Assembly: GCF_013408565.1 (NCBI RefSeq)
Contig: NZ_JACBZX010000001.1
Coordinates: 3,100,001 to 3,164,000, forward strand
Direction: 5' to 3'
Source: Janibacter alkaliphilus
Lineage (GTDB): Bacteria; Actinomycetota; Actinomycetes; Actinomycetales; Dermatophilaceae
DNA length: 64,000 bases
Shown here piece after piece: positions 35,142-43,377 of this stretch. A program made the position numbers and the translations under genes. Position 1 is the first letter of the stretch. Every line of letters starts with the position of its first letter. The notes beneath the pieces were generated by a model. The model had not been told where the DNA came from. It was given only the letters and a program-made list of their open reading frames with translations, and did no database searches.

Positions 35142-35867
35142 GTGAAGCCCTTCCTGCTGCTGGCCACCCGGGCCGACGACGTCGCCGCCGACGACGAGTA
35201 CGCCGCCTTCCTGCGCTACAGCGGGCTGCGCGAGGACCAGCTCGTCCGGCACCGGCTGGAGCAGCACCCGCTGCCGAGGATCGACCTCGACGACTGGAGC
35301 GGCTTCATCGTCGGGGGCAGCCCCTTCAACGTCACGGACCGTGAGAAGACCGCGGTGCAGCGCCGGGTCGAGGCCGAGCTGGCCGACCTCGTGGCCCGGG
35401 TGGTGGCCGCCGACCACCCCTTCCTCGGCGCCTGCTTCGGCGTGGGTGTGCTCGGCTCGCTGCCGGGCGGGGTCGTCGACCGCACCTTCGGCGAGCCGCC
35501 GACCTCGGTTCGCCTGACCCAGACCGAGGCCGGGCGCACCGACCCGCTGCTGGCCGGGGTCGGCGAGCACTTCCACGCCATCGTCGGGCACAAGGAGGCC
35601 TGCCGGGTGCTGCCGGAGGGCGCGACGCTGCTCGTGGCCGGCGAGGCCTGCCTGGTGCAGATGTTCCGGATCGGCCGCAACGTCTACGCCACCCAGTTCC
35701 ACCCCGAGCTGGACGCCGACAGCCTCGCCGAGCGGCTGCGGATCTACGCCGGCCACGGCTACTGCGAGCCGGAGGAGGCTGACGCGCTGGTCGCCCAGGC
35801 CCGAGCCGCGGACGTCGGCGACGTCCGCGAGGTGCTGCGCACCTTCGTCGCCCGTCACGCCCGCTGA
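35142..35867 (+). CDS. Class I glutamine amidotransferase-like protein
   Basis: A 241-residue stand-alone glutaminase-fold protein. The nucleophile elbow is HPFLGACFGVGVLGSLPGG, and the His-Glu pair is in YATQFHPELD. SGFIVGGSPFNVTD is the oxyanion region. The sequence resembles the GMP synthase-like amidotransferase group (YfeJ type) whose substrates are mostly undefined. The GTG start follows TACCCT by six bases. It is divergent from recA with an SOS box between them, so damage-linked expression is possible but unproven. A MarR- or nucleotide-linked role cannot be inferred. Confidence 0.85.
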   Translation: MKPFLLLATRADDVAADDEYAAFLRYSGLREDQLVRHRLEQHPLPRIDLDDWSGFIVGGSPFNVTDREKTAVQRRVEAELADLVARVVAADHPFLGACFGVGVLGSLPGGVVDRTFGEPPTSVRLTQTEAGRTDPLLAGVGEHFHAIVGHKEACRVLPEGATLLVAGEACLVQMFRIGRNVYATQFHPELDADSLAERLRIYAGHGYCEPEEADALVAQARAADVGDVREVLRTFVARHAR

Positions 35868-35906
35868 CCCGGCTCTATCCGTCCGCCCGACGGTCTTACC
35901 CTCAGG

Positions 35907-35930
35907 TCGAGGGTCAGCCTCGATCCCTCG
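35907..35930. terminator. Weak hairpin between convergent genes
   Basis: TCGAGG (35907-35912) can pair with CCTCGA (35918-35923), or CGAGGG with CCCTCG at 35925. These are alternative short stems in the gap between the amidotransferase and the exporter permease ends. Confidence 0.35.
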
Positions 35931-35931
35931 T

Positions 35932-36756
35932 TCAGGAGCGCAGCAGACCGTCCAGCCGCCGCGCGGCGCCCCAGGCGCCGAGGCCGCCCAGCGCGGTGAG
36001 CACCGCCACGTGCACCAGCAGCCCCGGACCGACCTCGCCGAGGACGAGCGCCCGCTCCAGCGCCACCCCGTGGTAGAGCGGGCTGAGCTGGACCACCGGC
36101 TGCAGCCAGCCCGGGTAGGTGCTCAGCGGGAAGAAGGTCGCCGAGAGCATGAAGAGCGGCTGGACGACGAGGAAGATGAGATCGAAGTCGGTCCACGAGC
36201 GCAGGTAGGTCGTGGCGAACATCCCCATCCCGGAGAAGGCCAGCCCGGTGAAGACCGCTGCCGGCACGCACAGCAGAGACCACGGCGAGGCCAGCGGGTC
36301 GATGATCCCGGCGAGCACCGCCACGAGGTAGAAGGCGAGCGCATAGGTGCCGCCGCGCACCAGCGACCAGGCCACCTCGCCGACGGCGATGTCCCGCGGA
36401 CGCAGCGGGGTGGCCAGCATGGAGTCGTAGATCCGCGCGTAGCGCAGCTTGAAGAAGACCCCGAAGGTAGAGTCCATCACCGCCCCGTTCATCGCCGAGA
36501 CCGCCAGCAGCGCGGGCGCGACGAAGAGGGCGTAGTCCACCTGCCGCCCCGAGTCGGTGGTCACCAGCGGCACCAGCGCGCCCACCCCGAGGCCGATCGA
36601 GAAGAGGTAGAAGACCGGCTCGGCGAAGCCGGAGACGAAGATCGGCCACTGCCGCCGGAAGGTGGTGACGTTGCGGGCGAGCACGCTGCGCCACAACCAC
36701 AGCCCGGGGCTGAGCGCGGCGCCGACCGGGGGCCTGGTCCGGGCTGGCGCGCTCAT
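35932..36756 (-). CDS. ABC-2 type exporter permease (NodJ-like), second permease
   Basis: A 274-residue membrane protein with six predicted segments and the ABC-2 pattern: RNVTTFRRQWPIFVSGFAEPVFYLFSIGLGVGALV at the start and a late FFPLSTYPGWLQPVVQLSPLYHGVALERAL. This late segment is typical of the NodJ/lipooligosaccharide exporter group. It pairs with the homologous permease encoded immediately upstream; the ATG overlaps that stop (ATGA). The exported substrate is unknown, possibly a lipid-linked or hydrophobic compound. Confidence 0.88.
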   Translation of the reverse strand: MSAPARTRPPVGAALSPGLWLWRSVLARNVTTFRRQWPIFVSGFAEPVFYLFSIGLGVGALVPLVTTDSGRQVDYALFVAPALLAVSAMNGAVMDSTFGVFFKLRYARIYDSMLATPLRPRDIAVGEVAWSLVRGGTYALAFYLVAVLAGIIDPLASPWSLLCVPAAVFTGLAFSGMGMFATTYLRSWTDFDLIFLVVQPLFMLSATFFPLSTYPGWLQPVVQLSPLYHGVALERALVLGEVGPGLLVHVAVLTALGGLGAWGAARRLDGLLRS

Positions 36757-37598
36757 CCGACCAGCCTCGCGGACAGCCCGGTGCGGGCCAGGAGCGCACC
36801 GAGCGCGATCGCCACGAGCAGCACCACCAGGTGCAGCAGGCTCATCAGGTCCGGCGCCCCCGCTGCCACGGCCCGGGAGAGCTCGACCCCGTGCCAGAGC
36901 GGGGTGCACCCGGCGAGCGCCTGCAGCACCACCGGCAGCGAGCCCACCGGGAAGAAGACGCCGGAGAAGAGCATCAGCGGGGTGACCACGAGCCGGAAGA
37001 CGAGGTTGAAGACGGCGTCGGTGCGGGCGCGGGCGGCGATCCCGATGAAGGGCGCCGCGAAGGCCAGGCAGGTCAGCACCCCGACCGGGACGCACAGCAG
37101 CGCCCACCACGAGGTCACCGCCCCCAGCAGCGCCGCCACGAGCAGGTAGGCCAGCCCGCCGGCGGCGGTCTGCGCGGCGATGACGAGCAGGTGCCCGGCC
37201 AGCAGGTCGCCCACGGACAGCGGGGTGGCGACCATCGCGTGGTACATCCGGTTCCACACGAACATGCCGTAGACCGGCCAGAGCGACTCGTTGGTGGCAT
37301 CGAGCATCCCTTGCACGGCGAACATCGCCGGCGCCACGAAGAGCAGATAGCTCGTGCCGCCGACCCCGCCGGAGCTCTCGTCGACCAGCGAGCCCAGCCC
37401 GAGGCCGAGGGCGAGCAGGAAGAGCACCGGTCCGCCGACCCGGCTGATCACCGAGCCGACCCAGGCACGCCGCCAGACCGCGGCGAAGTAGCCGGCGACC
37501 GCGCCGACCCGCACGAGTCGCGGGGGCACGACGTGCGCGACCGCGGCCGTCGACCGGTCGACCGCGGCGGTGCGGCCCGGGGTGCTGGCGTCGGCCAT
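36753..37598 (-). CDS. ABC-2 type exporter permease (NodJ-like), first permease
   Basis: A 281-residue homologue of the downstream permease with the same architecture (YFAAVWRRAWVGSVISRVGGPVLFLLALGLGLGSLV, later FFPVGSLPVVLQALAGCTPLWHGVELSRAV). The two probably form a heterodimer. The start overlaps the ATPase stop by one base (TGATG), so all three genes of the exporter are translationally coupled. The N-terminus is a Thr/Ala-rich leader of about 20 residues. Confidence 0.88.
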   Translation of the reverse strand: MADASTPGRTAAVDRSTAAVAHVVPPRLVRVGAVAGYFAAVWRRAWVGSVISRVGGPVLFLLALGLGLGSLVDESSGGVGGTSYLLFVAPAMFAVQGMLDATNESLWPVYGMFVWNRMYHAMVATPLSVGDLLAGHLLVIAAQTAAGGLAYLLVAALLGAVTSWWALLCVPVGVLTCLAFAAPFIGIAARARTDAVFNLVFRLVVTPLMLFSGVFFPVGSLPVVLQALAGCTPLWHGVELSRAVAAGAPDLMSLLHLVVLLVAIALGALLARTGLSARLVG

Positions 37599-38530
37599 CA
37601 GTCGACCAGGGTGCGCCCGGTCAGGCGCAGGAAGACGTCCTCGAGGCTGCTGCGCCGGACCAGGGCGGAGACCGGCTGCAGCCCGCGCGCGGTGGCGCTC
37701 TCCAGCGCGGCGTCACCGTGGTCGGCGTAGACGAGCAGCCGGTCCGGCAGCGCCTCGACCCGCTCGCCGATCCCGCCGACCTGCCCGACCGCCTCGGCGT
37801 GGTCGTCGACGGCCAGCCGCAGCTCGAGCACCTCCCGGGTCGAGTAGCGCTCGATGAGCGCCCGCGGCGAGCCCTCGGCGACGATCTCGCCACGATCCAT
37901 GACGACGAGCCGGTCGCACAGCTGCTCCGCCTCGTCCATGTAGTGCGTGGTGAGGATGAGCGTGACCCCGCGCCGCTTGAGCCGGAAGAGCCGGTCCCAC
38001 AGCACGTGCCGCGCCTGCGGGTCCAGCCCGGTGGTGGGCTCGTCGAGCAGCAGCGCCTCGGGCTCGTTGATCAGCGCCCGGGCGATGGTCAGCCGGCGCT
38101 TCATCCCGCCGGAGAGCGGCTCCACCCGGTCGTGCCGCCGCTCGGTGAGCTGGGCGAAGTCGAGCAGCTCGTCGGTGCGGGTCCGGATCACCGCCCGGGG
38201 CAGCCCGAAGAAGCGGCCGTAGACGTGCAGGTTCTCCTCGACGGTCAGCTCGGCGTCGAGGTTGTCCTGCTGCGGGCAGGAGCCGAGCCGGGCCCGCACC
38301 GCCGGACCGTCGGCGACCGGGTCGAGGCCGAAGATCCGCAGCTCGCCGGAGGTCGGCGGCGAGGTCGCGGCGACCATCTTCATCGTCGAGGACTTGCCGG
38401 CCCCGTTCGGCCCGAGGAAGCCGAAGGACTCCCCCGGCGCGACCTCGACGTCGATCCCGCGGACCGCGGTGAGCTCGCCGAAGGACTTGGTCAGCCCGCG
38501 GGCGCGCAGCACGGGCTGGTCGCTGGTCAC
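37598..38530 (-). CDS. ABC exporter ATP-binding protein (NodI/DrrA-like)
   Basis: A 310-residue ATPase. It has Walker A GFLGPNGAGKSSTMKMV, signature LSGGMKRRLTIARAL, Walker B ALLLDEPTTGLDPQARH and the switch LTTHYMDEAEQL. LGSCPQQDNLDAELTVEENLHVYGRFFGLPR is the NodI-type Q-loop region. The C-terminal DrrA-like domain (LVRRSSLEDVFLRLTG) is complete. It powers the two downstream permeases. The DUF3046 gene ends 36 bp upstream on the same strand and may be co-transcribed. Confidence 0.92.
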   Translation of the reverse strand: MTSDQPVLRARGLTKSFGELTAVRGIDVEVAPGESFGFLGPNGAGKSSTMKMVAATSPPTSGELRIFGLDPVADGPAVRARLGSCPQQDNLDAELTVEENLHVYGRFFGLPRAVIRTRTDELLDFAQLTERRHDRVEPLSGGMKRRLTIARALINEPEALLLDEPTTGLDPQARHVLWDRLFRLKRRGVTLILTTHYMDEAEQLCDRLVVMDRGEIVAEGSPRALIERYSTREVLELRLAVDDHAEAVGQVGGIGERVEALPDRLLVYADHGDAALESATARGLQPVSALVRRSSLEDVFLRLTGRTLVD

Positions 38531-38566
38531 GAGGAGGGAGGCTACCGAGGATCCCGGCCGGCCGGT

Positions 38567-38821
38567 TCAGTCGCCGATCGAGTCGATGACCCGGCGCGGC
38601 ACGTCCACCGGCGCGACGTCGCGGCCGAGCCGGCGCTCGGGCGGGATCTGCAGGTCTTCGCACAGGGCCTCCCAGACCGTGCGCGGGTCGACCCCGTCCT
38701 CGAGGGCCTGGATGACCGTGCGGTCACGCAGGGCGTGCACCGCGTGACCGCGGGCGAGGGTGTGGGCATACCCCTCGCCGAGCTCGTCCTCCATGAGGCG
38801 CCAGAAGTGACTCATCCGCAC
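38567..38821 (-). CDS. DUF3046 protein
   Basis: An 84-residue protein (MRMSHFWRLMEDELGEGYAHTLARGHAVHAL..., then TVIQALEDGVDPRTVWEALCEDLQIPPERR) matching DUF3046, a small actinobacterial family usually encoded close to recA. No function is established. The GTG giving MRMSHFW is preferred over the ATG two codons on. Family members begin with MR before the conserved FW, and TACCCT lies exactly six bases upstream of the GTG. Confidence 0.85.
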   Translation of the reverse strand: MRMSHFWRLMEDELGEGYAHTLARGHAVHALRDRTVIQALEDGVDPRTVWEALCEDLQIPPERRLGRDVAPVDVPRRVIDSIGD

Positions 38822-38827
38822 ACCCCC

Positions 38828-38833
38828 AGGGTA
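38828..38833 (-). promoter_or_regulatory. -10 TACCCT, leaderless promoter of the DUF3046 gene
   Basis: TACCCT on the minus strand six bases before GTG; it decides the start of the DUF3046 gene. Confidence 0.5.
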
Positions 38834-38872
38834 GGCACGGCCCCGAGCGACCGCGGCGGCAGGCCGCGCGGG

Positions 38873-38878
38873 CATACT
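38873..38878 (+). promoter_or_regulatory. -10 CATACT of the agmatine deiminase gene
   Basis: CATACT followed by GCCGCC and the ATG, again the leaderless spacing of six bases. Confidence 0.45.
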
Positions 38879-38884
38879 GCCGCC

Positions 38885-39940
38885 ATGACCGACAGCGCAG
38901 GTGCCCGGTGGCGGATGCCGGCCGAGTGGACCCCGCACGAGCGCACCTGGATGGCCTGGCCGAGCAGCGGCTACACCCTCGGTGACGACCCGGCCGAGGC
39001 CGACCTGGCCCGGCGCACCTGGGCGGCCGTCGCCCGGGCGGTGGCCGCCTTCGAGCCGGTGACCGTGGTGGTCGAGGGACACGACCTGCACACCGCCCGC
39101 GAGCACCTGGGCACCGACACCGCGCACCCGGTGGACCTCGTCATCGCCGACCTCGACGACGCCTGGATGCGCGACATCGGCCCCTCCTTCGTCCTCTCCG
39201 AGCGCGGCACCCTGGGCGCGGTGGACTGGATCTTCAACGGCTGGGGCGGGCAGTCCTGGGCGTCCTGGGGCAAGGACTCCCGGGTCGCCGCGCTGGTCGC
39301 CGACGCCGCCGGGGCGCAACGGATCGCCTCGCCGATCGTCAACGAGGGCGGCGGCATCCACGTCGACGGCGAGGGCACCGTGCTGCTCACCGAGACCGTG
39401 CAGCTGGACCCCGGGCGCAACCCCGAGGCGACGAAGGGGGACATCGAGACCGAGCTGGCCCGCACCCTCGGGGTCTCCACGGCGATCTGGCTGCCGCGCG
39501 GGCTGACCCGTGACTACGACGAGTACGGCACCCGCGGGCACGTCGACATCGTCGCCTGCTTCGTCGCGCCGGGGCGGGTGCTGCTGCACTGGCAGGAGGA
39601 CGAAGGGCACCCCGACCACGCGGTCAGCCGCGAGGCCGAGCAGGTGCTGCGGGCGGCCCGCGACGCCGCCGGTCGCGAGCTGGAGATCGTGCGGGTGCCG
39701 GCACCGGCCACCACCCACGACGAGCAGGGGCCGGTGGACTGGTCCTACATCAACCACCTCGTGTGCAACGGCGGCGTCGTCGCCTGCACCTTCGAGGACC
39801 CCCACGACGAGCGGGCGCTGGCGGTGCTGCGCGAGGCCTACCCCGGGCGCGAGGTGGTCGGGGTGGATGCCCGGCCGCTCTTCGACCGTGGTGGCGGCGT
39901 GCACTGCATCACCCAGCAGCAGCCGGCCACCCGCGGCTGA
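38885..39940 (+). CDS. Agmatine/peptidylarginine deiminase family protein
   Basis: A 351-residue guanidino-group-modifying enzyme. The family signatures are RMPAEWTPHERTWMAWP at the N-terminus, DDAWMRDIGPSFV, EGGGIHVDGEGTVL and YGTRGHVDIVACF. The catalytic Cys341 lies in GGGVHCITQQQP near the C-terminus. It most likely hydrolyses agmatine to N-carbamoylputrescine and ammonia. There is no adjacent N-carbamoylputrescine amidase, so the pathway is incomplete locally. Confidence 0.9.
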   Translation: MTDSAGARWRMPAEWTPHERTWMAWPSSGYTLGDDPAEADLARRTWAAVARAVAAFEPVTVVVEGHDLHTAREHLGTDTAHPVDLVIADLDDAWMRDIGPSFVLSERGTLGAVDWIFNGWGGQSWASWGKDSRVAALVADAAGAQRIASPIVNEGGGIHVDGEGTVLLTETVQLDPGRNPEATKGDIETELARTLGVSTAIWLPRGLTRDYDEYGTRGHVDIVACFVAPGRVLLHWQEDEGHPDHAVSREAEQVLRAARDAAGRELEIVRVPAPATTHDEQGPVDWSYINHLVCNGGVVACTFEDPHDERALAVLREAYPGREVVGVDARPLFDRGGGVHCITQQQPATRG

Positions 39941-39999
39941 GCCGACGGAACCTCGGCGCAGGCTGCCCACGGCGCAGCCCGGTTGAGCGCGGCCCGACC

Positions 40000-40329
40000 T
40001 CAGCGCAGACCGACCTCCACGGCGTCCTCCGGCGCCGCGAGCAGCACCGAGTCCAGCAGCCCCGGGAACCTCTCGTCGAGGTCGTCCCGCCGCAGCCTGA
40101 CGTAGCACCGGGTGCCCTCGTCCCGGGTGCGGGTGATCCCCGCGCTGCGCAGGGTCTTCATGTGGTGGCTCAGCGTGGACTTCGAGACCGGCGCGTCCAG
40201 CTCGCCCCACTGCCGCTCGGCCCCGTCGGAGAGCAGCGCGACGATCCCGAGACGCAGCGGGTCGGAGAGGGCGGAGAGCACCCGCGGGAGGGAGATCTCC
40301 TCGACCTCGGGATGCTCGGCGTGCCGCAT
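40000..40329 (-). CDS. ArsR-family transcriptional repressor
   Basis: A 109-residue winged helix protein (LPRVLSALSDPLRLGIVALLSDG, recognition helix VSKSTLSHHMKTLRSAGITR, wing EGTRCYVRLRRDDL). It lacks the Cys pair of metal-sensing ArsR proteins, so the inducer is probably an organic compound. It is divergent from an MFS exporter with a near-perfect inverted repeat between them, so it very likely represses that gene and itself. TAGCAT six bases before the second ATG of MMRH favours the shorter, leaderless start. Confidence 0.88.
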   Translation of the reverse strand: MRHAEHPEVEEISLPRVLSALSDPLRLGIVALLSDGAERQWGELDAPVSKSTLSHHMKTLRSAGITRTRDEGTRCYVRLRRDDLDERFPGLLDSVLLAAPEDAVEVGLR

Positions 40330-40335
40330 CACCCC

Positions 40336-40341
40336 ATGCTA
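40336..40341 (-). promoter_or_regulatory. -10 TAGCAT of the ArsR-family gene
   Basis: TAGCAT on the minus strand, six bases before the ATG and directly beside the inverted repeat operator. Confidence 0.5.
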
Positions 40342-40343
40342 CG

Positions 40344-40372
40344 TTGTTCGATGTTCGTCGCACATCAAACAA
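40344..40372. promoter_or_regulatory. Inverted-repeat operator for the ArsR regulator
   Basis: TTGTTCGATGT (40344-40354) and ACATCAAACAA (40362-40372) match in 10 of 11 positions as inverted arms with a 7-bp spacer. The site abuts the ArsR -10 and the MFS ribosome binding site. Confidence 0.7.
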
Positions 40373-40382
40373 AGGAGCGTCC

Positions 40383-41585
40383 GTGCAGTCGCAGACCCGG
40401 TCCCGGCTCTGGCTCGGTGTCCTCTTCGTCGCCACCCTCGCGCTCGGGACAGACGAGTTCGTCATCGCCGGCGTGCTCCCGGAGGTCGCCGCGGACCTGC
40501 GGGTGAGCACCGGGGCGGCCGGCCAGCTGGTCACCGCCTTCGCCCTGTCCTTCGCGGTGGGCACGCCGTTGCTCGCCGTCTGGCTCGACCGGTGCCCGCG
40601 CCGCCCGGTGCTCGCGCTCGGACTGGCCGCCTTCGTGCTGGTCAACCTCGGCTGCGCCCTGGCCCCGGACCTCACCTCGCTGCTCGTCCTGCGGGCCCTG
40701 GCCGGCCTCTCGGCGGGGGTGGTCTCGACCAGCGCCTTCGCCATCGCCGCCGACGCGGCGCCGCCCGGGCGCCAGGGGCGCTACCTCGCCGTGGTCACGG
40801 CCGGGCTGACGGTGGCCCTCTTCACCGGCGTACCCGTCGGTGCCTGGCTGGCCGAGCTCGTCGACTGGCGGGCCACCTTCGTCCTCATCGGCGCTGTCGC
40901 GACGCTGGCGGCCGTGGTCGCGGTGAGCACCCTCCCGCCGCTGCCCGGGGCACCCGTCACGACGCTGGCCGCCCGGCTGACCCCGCTGCGGCGGCCGGCG
41001 CTCGCCCGGCTCGTCGCCGCGATCACCCTCTGCGGCACCGGGGGGCTGATGTTCTACACGTATCTCGGGCCGGTCAGCGCCCTGTCCGTCGGCAGCGACC
41101 AGGCCCTGCCGCTGCTGCTGCTCCTTGTCGGGCTCGTCGGCGTCGTCGCCGCCGTCGGGAGCGGACGACTGACCGACTCCCTGGGTCCGCGCCGCGCCCG
41201 GCTGCTCATCATCGGCGGCCATGCGGCCCTGCTGCTGGCGATCGCCGCCGTGGCCGCCGGCGGTGGGCCCGGGTGGGTCTTCGTCGTGCTCGTCGGGCTG
41301 TGGTCGCTGGCCGCATGGGCGCTGAGCCCGCCGATGCAGGCCAGCGCCCTGGCCGCCGCCCCGGAGACCCCGATGACCGCGGTCTCGTTGATCATCTCGG
41401 GCCTGTACCTCGGCACTGCCGGGGCGGGCGCCCTCGGTGGGCTCGTCGTCGACCGGCTGGGTGCCGAGGCCGTCCCGCTGGTCGGTGCTGCGGCGCTGCT
41501 CGGCGCGCTGGTCCTGGCCTGGGAGGCGCCGTCGGCCCTCGCGCGCTGCCGCGCACCCGAGCAGGCGGTCGGCGCGCGCGACTGA
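40383..41585 (+). CDS. MFS transporter (DHA1-type efflux)
   Basis: A 400-residue, twelve-segment major facilitator. The N-terminus LALGTDEFVIAGVLPEVAADLRVSTGAAGQLVTAFALSFAVGTPLLA and the motif LDRCPRRPVLALGLAAFV (motif A) place it in the AraJ/Cmx-like drug:proton antiporter group. AAAGGAG six bases before the GTG decides the start; the longer frame from 40344 is operator sequence. Control by the divergent ArsR-type repressor suggests inducible efflux of an organic compound. Confidence 0.9.
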   Translation: MQSQTRSRLWLGVLFVATLALGTDEFVIAGVLPEVAADLRVSTGAAGQLVTAFALSFAVGTPLLAVWLDRCPRRPVLALGLAAFVLVNLGCALAPDLTSLLVLRALAGLSAGVVSTSAFAIAADAAPPGRQGRYLAVVTAGLTVALFTGVPVGAWLAELVDWRATFVLIGAVATLAAVVAVSTLPPLPGAPVTTLAARLTPLRRPALARLVAAITLCGTGGLMFYTYLGPVSALSVGSDQALPLLLLLVGLVGVVAAVGSGRLTDSLGPRRARLLIIGGHAALLLAIAAVAAGGGPGWVFVVLVGLWSLAAWALSPPMQASALAAAPETPMTAVSLIISGLYLGTAGAGALGGLVVDRLGAEAVPLVGAAALLGALVLAWEAPSALARCRAPEQAVGARD

Positions 41586-41599
41586 GAGGATCGGGCCCC

Positions 41600-43293
41600 G
41601 TGGAGGCGATCTGGGAGGGTCAGGGCGAGCTGCGCTGGTCGATGGAGCAGCTGGCCGACGACGCGCTCGACGCGGCCGGCATCGAGCTCGACCCGCGCGG
41701 CTACCTCGTCGCGCTCCCCCGCCGCGGCGACGGCAGCGTGCTGCTGGAACCCGCAGACGCGCCCGTCGACCTCACGATGCCCGGCGAGCCCCTCGGATCC
41801 GGTGAGCCCGACGACCCCGGAGCGCCCGACCCACGGGCCGGCGCGCTCGCTGCAGCAGCCGAGCCGGCCAGCACTGACGACCTGACGCCACGCCTGGAGA
41901 CCGCCCTGACCGACGAGGACCGAGCCCTCGTCGTCGGCACCGGCCGCATCGTGGGCGAGCACCTCGTGGTGCCGGTCCTGGCGCTCGCCCGCGACCCGTG
42001 GGAGCAGCTGCCGCGCTTCACCCGCGACCACGTCGGCGGCGAACGGGTCCCGACCTGCTACCCGGAGGCGGTGGTCCGCGAGGTGCTGCGCGCCGCCTCC
42101 CGCGAGCTCGACCGCAGCAGCCCGGCGGCGCTCGCCGGCGTCGACCCCGGGACGATCCTGAGGCGGGCCGCCGACCGCTTCGTCGACGGCGCCCTGGCCC
42201 GGACCGGCCAGGCGCACGCCCAGGGCTGCCGGGACGCCCTCGACGAGGTCAGCGTGCGCACCTACGAGGGACGCTCCGGGCTGGGCACGCTGGTGCTCGC
42301 GCGGCGGGAGCACCCTGCGGTGGTCGAGGAGGTCACCTTCGACCAGCCGGTGCCGATGAGCATCCCGCGCTCGCTGCGCAAGGCCCTGGAGATGGCCGGC
42401 GGCGACCTGGCCCTGATCAGCGACGGGCGCGAGGTGCACGGCCTGGGGTCGGTGCGCGACGAGGACGACCTGCCCCGGGAGGACGTCGTCGAGGCCCGGG
42501 TCGTCGGCACCGGGTCGTGGGAGCTGTGGCACGCCGACACCCCCTTCCTGCGGGTGGACAACGGCCGCCCCGGCCTGCCCCGGGAGCCGATCGACCCGAC
42601 CACCTTCGCCGACGTCGTCGACCGGGTCTTCGCCGGATCGACGGAGGCCGACCCGGCGGCGCTGTGGTCGATGGCGCAGGCCTGCGCCCGCCAGGACCAC
42701 GGGACGATCCTCGTGGTCCACCCTCAGGCCGCCACCGAGGGGCAGCGGCTGCTGCCGCAGGCCCACACGATCCGCCCGACCCGCCTGGGCGGACGGGCGC
42801 TGAGCACCCTCAGCGGCATCGACGGCGCGGTGCTCGTCGCGCCCGACGGCCGCTGCCACGCGGTCGGGGTCATCCTCGACGGGGTGGCCACCGGCACCGG
42901 CGACCCCTCCCGGGGCGCCCGGTACAACTCGGCCATCCGCTACCTGGCCGTGCCGGCCGTGGGGCGATGGTCATCATCGTCAGCGAGGACGGCTGGATCG
43001 ACGTGCTGCCCACCCCCAAGCGACGGGTGCGTCGGGCCACCGTCGCGCAGGCGGTGCAGCGGCTCGTCGCGGCCGCCGACGACGGCACCTCGCACGAGCG
43101 CTTCGCCCGCCTCGACGCCGCTCTGGAACGGCTGGAGTTCTACCTCGACGCCGCCCAGTGCGAGGCGGTCAACGAGGCTCGCGAGCGCGTCGAGCAGCGT
43201 CGCTGGCAGGAGCACCGCACCCGCGACCGGGTGGTGCCGGTGCGGCCGCACCCGGCGATGGACGAGAGCTACTTCCTCGAGCCGGTCGGCTGA
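41600..43293 (+). CDS. DAC (DisA_N-like) domain protein, frameshifted
   Basis: The main frame starts at GTG (MEAIWEGQGELRWSMEQLADDAL). It has an N-terminal region of about 380 residues, then a DAC nucleotide-binding domain: LSGIDGAVLVAPDGRC (DGA motif) and GDPSRGARYNSAIRYL at the place of the RHR motif. At the GGGG run 42961-42964 the coding frame moves. The rest of the domain (MVIIVSEDGWIDVLPTPKRRVRR) and the C-terminus (to ESYFLEPVG) are in another frame, reached by adding one G. Corrected length is about 564 residues. The family resembles proteins annotated as DisA nucleotide-binding domain or DACN-type sensors. RYN in place of RHR argues against cyclase activity. Whether the frameshift is real is open. 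Confidence 0.7.
42961..42964 (+). other. Probable frameshift site in the DAC-domain gene
   Basis: GGGG where five G would give an unbroken reading A-V-P-A-V-G-A-M-V-I-I-V-S-E-D-G. Upstream codons follow one frame and downstream codons another. Confidence 0.65.
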
Positions 43294-43340
43294 GAGCGCG
43301 CCGCTCCCGGCCCGGTGCGTGCACGGCCCCTGCGCCTCCT

Positions 43341-43356
43341 ACTTGCATAGGCAAGT
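43341..43356. promoter_or_regulatory. MarR-type operator ACTTGC-ATAG-GCAAGT
   Basis: A perfect 6-bp inverted repeat with a 4-bp spacer sits about 20 bp before the MarR start and overlaps the presumed -35, which suggests autoregulation. Confidence 0.7.
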
Positions 43357-43377
43357 TGCATGGTTAAGACTGGGCGC

